Assembly (NCBI GenBank): GCA_035505995.1
Contig: DATJQF010000016.1
Span: forward strand, 1 to 10,792
DNA length: 10,792 nt
DNA from: DATJQF01 sp035505995
GTDB lineage: Bacteria > Bacteroidota > Bacteroidia > Bacteroidales > FEN-979
Direction: 5' to 3'
A model generated the notes under the pieces. It saw only the letters and a list, made by a program, of their open reading frames with translations. It had not been told where the DNA came from and did no database searches. The position numbers and the translations under genes are program-made. This document shows positions 6,852 through 10,792 of this stretch, in pieces (positions within the stretch are counted from its first letter, which is position 1; each line of letters starts with the position of its first letter).

Positions 6852-8072
6852 AACCGGAAAATCATATTTGAATTCATCCAGATCCGGCTTCTCGAGGATC
6901 ATTTCCAGGAAGTGGAAATAAGCGGGGGTAAACGAGAACCTCTCTATGTCGTAATATTCATCAGGCAGGGACTTGTTCCCGACCGTGCCCATATCGATGG
7001 AGGTGGTGTTGAATTCCTCCACCTCTACCAGCGGAACGACCCTCTTCATCACCGGCATCTGGCCATAATCCTCCCTCAGGAGCAGGTCCACGATCTTATC
7101 GGCCAGCGTGGCGGTCAGCCGGCGATCATAATGACGGCAGTGCCCTGAACGGGCATAGTACCCGGAGATCTGGGCACGCGCTTCGATCCCCAGCTTTTTG
7201 GAGATCTCCGAAGCAATGATGCCGCTGATCCCGCCGAACCGCGGGTGGCCGTATTCATCCACTTCCGAGCTGGCATACACCACATCTACTTTCCCGGTCT
7301 TGTCGTCGTACCATCTGACGCCTTCCGAAACGGGGATGACCAGGCATTTCTTCTTCGACTGGAAATAAACTTCCTTCACGGTCTCGAAAAAAACTTCCTT
7401 CCGGGCTTTGGTGATCTCCAGTTCCGGGATCAATCCCATCTGGGCGCCACCGAATACCGCGGTCCCGGTCAGCCAGCCTGCATCCCGTCCCATCACTTCC
7501 AGGACGATGATGCGCGAGTGGGACTCAGCCGTGGTGCGCAGGCTGGCAGTAAAATCGGCGATGGCTTTGGCTGCGGTCGGAAATCCGGGGCAAAGCACCG
7601 CTTCTATATCCTTTCCGTGATAGGAATGCAGGGTACGGGTGCGGAGATCATTATCGATCGTCTTCGGGAAGCCGATCACCGGGATCCCTTCCGTCTCGAA
7701 CAATCTTTTCGCAGCTCCGTTGGTATCATCCCCCCCGATGGAAACCAGCACATCTATTTTATACCGGTCAAGGTTCTTCAAAACCTGGGGGACCCTGTTT
7801 TCGGGATTTTTCTTCGAGGGAAACGGGTTGGTCCGGCTCGACCGTAAGGCAGTCCCGCCATACCATCCGTCGTATGGCTGATCCGTAAGATCCACCACAT
7901 CCCCGTCGCCGAGCAGTCCTTTCCATCCCTGCCGGATCCCGTACACTTTAAATCCCAGCATAGAGGCCCGGTTCCGGACCGATTCGATGCTGGAATTAAT
8001 GGCCGGGGTGTCGCCTCCTCCCGATAAGATGGCCAGGGTCTTCCCTTTGAATAGCTTATGCTCCTGTTTCAT
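6840..8072 (-). CDS. pfp: 6-phosphofructokinase, probably diphosphate (PPi)-dependent
   Basis: Interconverts fructose 6-phosphate and fructose 1,6-bisphosphate in the cytoplasm; the PPi-linked form is reversible and serves glycolysis and gluconeogenesis. The protein is 410 residues, longer than the roughly 320 of bacterial ATP-PfkA. Family motifs: ILSGGGDTPAIN (15-26), IRQGWKGLL (46-54), GGTALRSSR (72-80), SIGGDDTNGAA (111-121), GFPKTIDND (134-142), EVMGRDAGW (192-200) and IPELE (215-219). Asp at 116 and the GGDD-type context (113-116), in place of the GGDG of ATP enzymes, plus Lys137 in PKTIDND instead of Gly, are the two changes known to mark PPi-dependent phosphofructokinases; the aspartate blocks the ATP alpha-phosphate site. 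Catalytic Asp of TIDND is kept (139-141). The ATG at 8072 is preceded at a normal distance by a good promoter. Phosphoryl donor is inferred from residues; an unusual ATP enzyme of the same clade remains possible. Confidence 0.92.
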   Translation of the reverse strand: MKQEHKLFKGKTLAILSGGGDTPAINSSIESVRNRASMLGFKVYGIRQGWKGLLGDGDVVDLTDQPYDGWYGGTALRSSRTNPFPSKKNPENRVPQVLKNLDRYKIDVLVSIGGDDTNGAAKRLFETEGIPVIGFPKTIDNDLRTRTLHSYHGKDIEAVLCPGFPTAAKAIADFTASLRTTAESHSRIIVLEVMGRDAGWLTGTAVFGGAQMGLIPELEITKARKEVFFETVKEVYFQSKKKCLVIPVSEGVRWYDDKTGKVDVVYASSEVDEYGHPRFGGISGIIASEISKKLGIEARAQISGYYARSGHCRHYDRRLTATLADKIVDLLLREDYGQMPVMKRVVPLVEVEEFNTTSIDMGTVGNKSLPDEYYDIERFSFTPAYFHFLEMILEKPDLDEFKYDFPVVIP

Positions 8073-8091
8073 ACGCTGATTTTTCCGATCA

Positions 8092-8122
8092 CAAACCTAC
8101 CAACTTTTTCCCGGAAATCCAA
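8092..8122 (-). promoter_or_regulatory. Predicted promoter (-33 and -7 elements) for pfp
   Basis: On the minus strand TAGGTTTG at 8099-8092 is an exact TAnnTTTG match. A TTGG at 8122-8119 lies 19 bp upstream, in the range expected for the Bacteroidota -33 TTTG/TTG element. Transcription would begin near 8086, about 14 nt before the ATG. This is the best two-part promoter in the window. It occupies the 52-bp gap after the dehydrogenase stop codon, so pfp is probably transcribed independently of its upstream neighbour. Confidence 0.6.
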
Positions 8123-8124
8123 TC

Positions 8125-9078
8125 TCAGGAAACCGGAGTCCCGGGGAAGGCTTCCAGGATCTTTTTCACTAAGACCGTCGCCATCTTGAAGGGGGACTCG
8201 CTGGAGGATCCGGCTATATGCGGCGTCAGGATCACGTTCGGGGCCTGCTTGAGGAATCGCAGCTCTTCCGGCTCCGATCCCGAGAGGCTTTCAAAAGAAG
8301 TGTCTTCATACTCCAGCACGTCCAGCGCAGCGCCCAGGACCTTCCCGGTTTGCAGGGCTTTCACCAGGTCCCGGGTTTGAACGACAGGTCCCCGGGAGGT
8401 GTTGAGGAGCCAGATGTTCTTTTCAAATTTCCCGAAAAACCGCTCATCCGCCAGATAGCGGGTCTCTTCCGTCAGCGGCACATGAAGGCTCACGACATCG
8501 GATCGGCGGAAGATCTCCGGCAAAGTGGTCTCCTCCGTATTCCCGTCGGAATAGTGCTGCTTGTATTTGTCGTAGGAGATCACCCTGACCCCGAAACCAT
8601 TCAGCCGGGCGGCAAAGGCGCTCCCCATGTTCCCGTACCCGATGATCCCGACAGTCATCCCGTTCAGTTCCATCCCCCGGTTCCCTTCCCGGTCCCACCG
8701 GCCATTCTTCACTTCCCGGTCGGCTTTCATCAGCCGGTTCAGCAGGGCAAGCAGCATCCCAACGGCATGCTCCCCCACCGAATCCCGGTTCCCCTCCGGG
8801 GAATTAAAGCAACGGATCCCCCTTTTAAGGGCAAATTCCACGTCAATATTTTCCATCCCCGATCCCACCCTTCCGATGAAGCGGAGGCCGGAGGCTTTCA
8901 CCAGGAATTCCCGGTCCAGGGTAAGCCGGCTCCGGACAATGAGGCCGAAATATCCGCCGCATATTTTTTCCAGCTCCTGGCGGGATTCCTGAAAACGGAG
9001 TTCGCAGGTATAACCGTTCCGGGCCAGCGATTCAGGAAGGACGGGATGTACCGGGTCTAAAATAAGAACCTTTTTCAT
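8125..9078 (-). CDS. D-3-phosphoglycerate dehydrogenase-like 2-hydroxyacid dehydrogenase (SerA-like)
   Basis: NAD-dependent D-isomer-specific 2-hydroxyacid dehydrogenase; the closest well-known role is oxidation of 3-phosphoglycerate to 3-phosphohydroxypyruvate, the first step of serine synthesis. The protein is 317 residues: an N- and C-terminal split substrate domain around a Rossmann domain, with no C-terminal ACT domain, as in short type-III enzymes. Visible: FIGRVGSGMENID (67-79), NSPEGNRDSVGEHAVGMLL (102-120), the dinucleotide fold GIIGYGNMG (144-152), Asp170 at the end of the next strand (NAD rather than NADP preference), and catalytic Arg229 (NTSRGPVV), Glu258 (LDVLEYE) and His287 (TPHIAG). 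The Glu-to-His interval carries an insertion (SFESLSGSEP, 261-270), which I recall from Bacteroidota members of this group. It lies 52 bp upstream of pfp. The substrate is inferred; a glyoxylate/hydroxypyruvate reductase or other 2-ketoacid reductase could look similar. Confidence 0.85.
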   Translation of the reverse strand: MKKVLILDPVHPVLPESLARNGYTCELRFQESRQELEKICGGYFGLIVRSRLTLDREFLVKASGLRFIGRVGSGMENIDVEFALKRGIRCFNSPEGNRDSVGEHAVGMLLALLNRLMKADREVKNGRWDREGNRGMELNGMTVGIIGYGNMGSAFAARLNGFGVRVISYDKYKQHYSDGNTEETTLPEIFRRSDVVSLHVPLTEETRYLADERFFGKFEKNIWLLNTSRGPVVQTRDLVKALQTGKVLGAALDVLEYEDTSFESLSGSEPEELRFLKQAPNVILTPHIAGSSSESPFKMATVLVKKILEAFPGTPVS

Positions 9079-9101
9079 ACGGTTCAGGGATCAGCCGGGG
9101 C

Positions 9102-9119
9102 TGCGGGCAGTCTGCCGCA
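9102..9119 (-). other. Stem-loop in the dehydrogenase 5' leader
   Basis: GCGG-C and G-CCGC halves pair around a short loop, about seven base pairs with a one-base bulge, between the predicted transcription start (near 9123) and the ATG at 9078. A second small repeat, CAGCC...GGCTG, overlaps it at 9092-9103, so two alternative hairpins are possible. The leader, about 45 nt, is the longest and most GC-rich in the window. A regulatory role is only a guess. Confidence 0.25.
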
Positions 9120-9128
9120 ACGGCCCGG

Positions 9129-9136
9129 CAAAATTA
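9129..9136 (-). promoter_or_regulatory. Predicted -7 promoter element for the dehydrogenase gene
   Basis: Reads TAATTTTG on the minus strand, the same octamer as at mfd and an exact TAnnTTTG match. Transcription would begin near 9123, leaving a leader of about 45 nt. A -33 partner is not clear. It lies in the 138-bp divergent region shared with the MMPL exporter gene. Confidence 0.5.
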
Positions 9137-9189
9137 CGAAGATCCCGTAGTTAATGCCCTATTTTTACTCCCGTTTCAAATTATTATCT

Positions 9190-9197
9190 TAATTTCG
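9190..9197 (+). promoter_or_regulatory. Possible -7 element for the MMPL exporter gene
   Basis: TAATTTCG matches five of six fixed positions of TAnnTTTG and lies at the end of an AT-rich tract (9162-9195) 19 bp before the GTG start at 9217. The overlapping TATCTTAA at 9186-9193 is an alternative. Weak support: position and base composition more than sequence. Confidence 0.3.
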
Positions 9198-9216
9198 GCC
9201 TTTAAACGGAACCCCG

Positions 9217-10792
9217 GTGTGGACATATCTGACGCGTAAGATCCTCAGGAACCGACAGGTCATTCTGATCGTCATTTTTCTGATAACGGTCTTCATGGGG
9301 TACAAGGCCCGGGAGGTGAAGCTCTCCTACGAGATGGCCCGGATCCTTCCGAACAGCGATTCCACCTATATCGTTTATGATAACTTCAAGAAACAATTCG
9401 GGGAGGATGGAAGCGTATTCTTTATCGGCATCCAGGATCCCGGGCTGTTCGAGCTGCAAAAATTCGATGACTGGTACGACCTGAGCAGGGAGATCCGCGG
9501 CATCCCGGGCGTGGAAGAAGTGGTTTCCATCACCCGGCTGTACAAACTGGTCAGGAACGACTCCCTGAAGAAATTTGAATTCCTCCCGGTATGCAGCCGG
9601 AGACCCTCGACCCAGCAGGAGGTGGATTCCCTTAAGGCGACCATTTATTCCCTGCCTTTTTACGACAACCTGATCCTGAACAAGAACACGGGGACCACAC
9701 TGATGATGGTCACCCTTGACAAAAACCGGTTGAACACCAAGGAACGGGTCGAACTGGTAAACAGTGTGAAGGGAGCTGCCCTGAAATACCAGGAAAAGCA
9801 CGGGATCGAGGTTCATTTCTCGGGGTTGCCGTATATCCGCACCGTCACTTCCAAAAAGGTGGAGCATGAGCTCAAGCTCTTTGTCCTGCTGGCATTGGGG
9901 ATCGCCGCCGTCTTTCTTTTCATCTTCTTCCGGTCGTTCAAAGCGGTGATCTTCCCCATGATCATCGTCGTGATCAGCGTCATCTGGGCGCTGGGGTTCA
10001 TGGTGCTGTTCGGATATAAGATCACGATCCTCACCGGGATCATTCCTCCTTTACTGATCGTCATCGGGGTGGAGAATTGCATTTTCCTCCTGAATAAATA
10101 TCATTACGAATTTTTCCATCACCGGAACAAAGCCCTCTCGCTTTCGCGGGTGATCGAGCGGATCGGCAAGGCCAACCTGCTGACCAATGCCGCCACCGCC
10201 ACGGGATTTGCGGCCTTCCTGATCACCAATAACAAGCTCCTGGTTGAATTCGGCGCCATCGCCTCCCTCAACATCATGGTGGTGTTCATCCTGTCGCTCA
10301 CCCTGGTACCGATCTTCTTCAGCTTCCTGCCCCCCCCGCAAACCCGCGATGTCAAGCACATTGAAGCGAGCCTGGCCAAAGCCATCATCGACCGGGCGGT
10401 TGTCTGGGTGACTCACTACCGGAAGATCATCTATTCCGTAACCGGCGTGGCGATGGTGATCGCAGTCTTCGGGGTTCTGCGGCTCACGACCAGCGGAAGC
10501 ATCGTGGATGACATCCCGAAACGGGATCCGCTTTACGTCGACCTCCTTTTCTTTGAAAAGAACTTCAAGGGGATCATGCCACTCGAGATCACGGTGGATA
10601 CGAAAAGGAAGAAAGGCGTGCTGGCGTTGTCCACGCTTAAAAAGATCGACCGCCTCCAGGATACCCTGAAGACCTATTCCGATCTTTCCCGACCCCTGTC
10701 GCTGGTGGATGTGGTCAAATCGGCCCGCCAGGCCTTTTATAAGGGGAACCCGGCCGACTATTCCCTGCCGAGCTCCAACGAGCTCACCTTCA
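9217..10792 (+). CDS. MMPL/RND-family membrane exporter, C-terminus cut by window edge
   Basis: A proton-driven RND-superfamily transporter of the MMPL type, acting in the inner membrane and expected to move lipids or hydrophobic compounds; the substrate is unknown. I translated 525 codons open to the window edge, against about 750-800 residues for full-length relatives, so roughly the last third is missing. Order: cytoplasmic start VWTYLTRKILRNR, transmembrane helix 1 (about 14-30), a large periplasmic domain (31-217), then helices at about 219-238, 243-265, 269-292, 324-338 and 345-371, a cytoplasmic link, helix 7 at about 404-421 and the start of the second periplasmic loop (LTTSGSIVDDIPKRDP, 423-438). 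The start is GTG: the frame is closed by a stop at 9190 and no ATG lies between, and V/M-W-T-Y is a family-typical opening. In helix 4 the position of the usual MmpL Asp-Tyr pair reads Glu285-Asn286. No adaptor or outer-membrane partner gene is in view. Confidence 0.88.
   Translation, partial: MWTYLTRKILRNRQVILIVIFLITVFMGYKAREVKLSYEMARILPNSDSTYIVYDNFKKQFGEDGSVFFIGIQDPGLFELQKFDDWYDLSREIRGIPGVEEVVSITRLYKLVRNDSLKKFEFLPVCSRRPSTQQEVDSLKATIYSLPFYDNLILNKNTGTTLMMVTLDKNRLNTKERVELVNSVKGAALKYQEKHGIEVHFSGLPYIRTVTSKKVEHELKLFVLLALGIAAVFLFIFFRSFKAVIFPMIIVVISVIWALGFMVLFGYKITILTGIIPPLLIVIGVENCIFLLNKYHYEFFHHRNKALSLSRVIERIGKANLLTNAATATGFAAFLITNNKLLVEFGAIASLNIMVVFILSLTLVPIFFSFLPPPQTRDVKHIEASLAKAIIDRAVVWVTHYRKIIYSVTGVAMVIAVFGVLRLTTSGSIVDDIPKRDPLYVDLLFFEKNFKGIMPLEITVDTKRKKGVLALSTLKKIDRLQDTLKTYSDLSRPLSLVDVVKSARQAFYKGNPADYSLPSSNELTF

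Noticed and set aside
8260..8370. Insertion between catalytic Glu and His of the dehydrogenase as a possible defect
   Set aside because: The catalytic Arg, Glu and His are all present and the same extended spacing is, as I recall, a normal trait of the Bacteroidota group of these enzymes.
8218..9060. Plus-strand open frame of 280 codons opposite the dehydrogenase
   Set aside because: Antisense shadow rich in Pro, His and Gly, with no domain signal.
9202..9867. Minus-strand open frame of 221 codons opposite the MMPL gene
   Set aside because: Antisense to a clear membrane protein, with no supporting motif. Shorter minus-strand frames at 9813-10416 fail for the same reason.
1..10792. Mobile elements, CRISPR, tRNA/rRNA, riboswitch, defence or secretion cassette
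   Set aside because: No transposase, integrase, direct-repeat array, cloverleaf or known aptamer was recognised; nearly all sequence is accounted for by conserved housekeeping genes with short gaps.

Overview
The window looks like a chromosomal housekeeping segment from a fairly GC-rich member of the Bacteroidota (Bacteroidetes). The evidence is the protein subfamilies (a short ACT-less phosphoglycerate-dehydrogenase-like enzyme, a DPM1-type glycosyltransferase with a short N-terminus, an MMPL/RND exporter beginning V-W-T-Y, a monofunctional aspartokinase) together with octamers matching the Bacteroidota sigma-factor -7 element TAnnTTTG ahead of nearly every gene. Shine-Dalgarno sequences are weak or absent, and three of the six genes whose start lies in the window and can be judged begin with GTG or TTG, or lie almost directly on the promoter, which also fits this phylum. 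Rank below phylum cannot be judged from the window alone.

Layout. Positions 1-5408 hold three collinear minus-strand genes, read right to left: mfd (transcription-repair coupling factor, 5408-2085), a polyprenol-phosphate mannosyltransferase-like family 2 glycosyltransferase (2031-1294), and pyrC (dihydroorotase, 1246 to beyond position 1, C-terminus missing). The gaps are about 50 bp and each contains its own -7-like octamer, so these are probably separately promoted neighbours rather than one tight operon. Positions 5409-5531 form a divergent promoter region. Position 5532 starts an aspartate kinase on the plus strand (to 6830), which runs convergently into a 6-phosphofructokinase with PPi-type active-site residues (8072-6840); their stop codons are about 10 bp apart inside an inverted repeat. 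Upstream of the phosphofructokinase lies a D-3-phosphoglycerate-dehydrogenase-like 2-hydroxyacid dehydrogenase (9078-8125, minus). A second divergent promoter region (9079-9216) separates it from an MMPL/RND-family membrane exporter (9217 to the window end, C-terminus missing).

Functionally the genes touch pyrimidine synthesis (pyrC), DNA repair (mfd), envelope or protein glycosylation (the glycosyltransferase), entry to the aspartate amino-acid family (lysC), glycolysis/gluconeogenesis (pfp), probably serine synthesis from 3-phosphoglycerate, and export of a lipid or hydrophobic substrate (MMPL). Apart from the plausible metabolic link between pfp and the dehydrogenase, nothing ties them into a single pathway.

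I found no RNA gene, CRISPR array, insertion sequence, phage gene, toxin-antitoxin pair or attachment site, no non-coding stretch over 300 bp, and no convincing undescribed system. The observations worth checking concern start-site architecture (a probably leaderless aspartokinase), the PPi-type phosphofructokinase signature, altered residues in the aspartokinase P-loop-like motif and in MMPL transmembrane helix 4, and the inverted repeat across two convergent stop codons.
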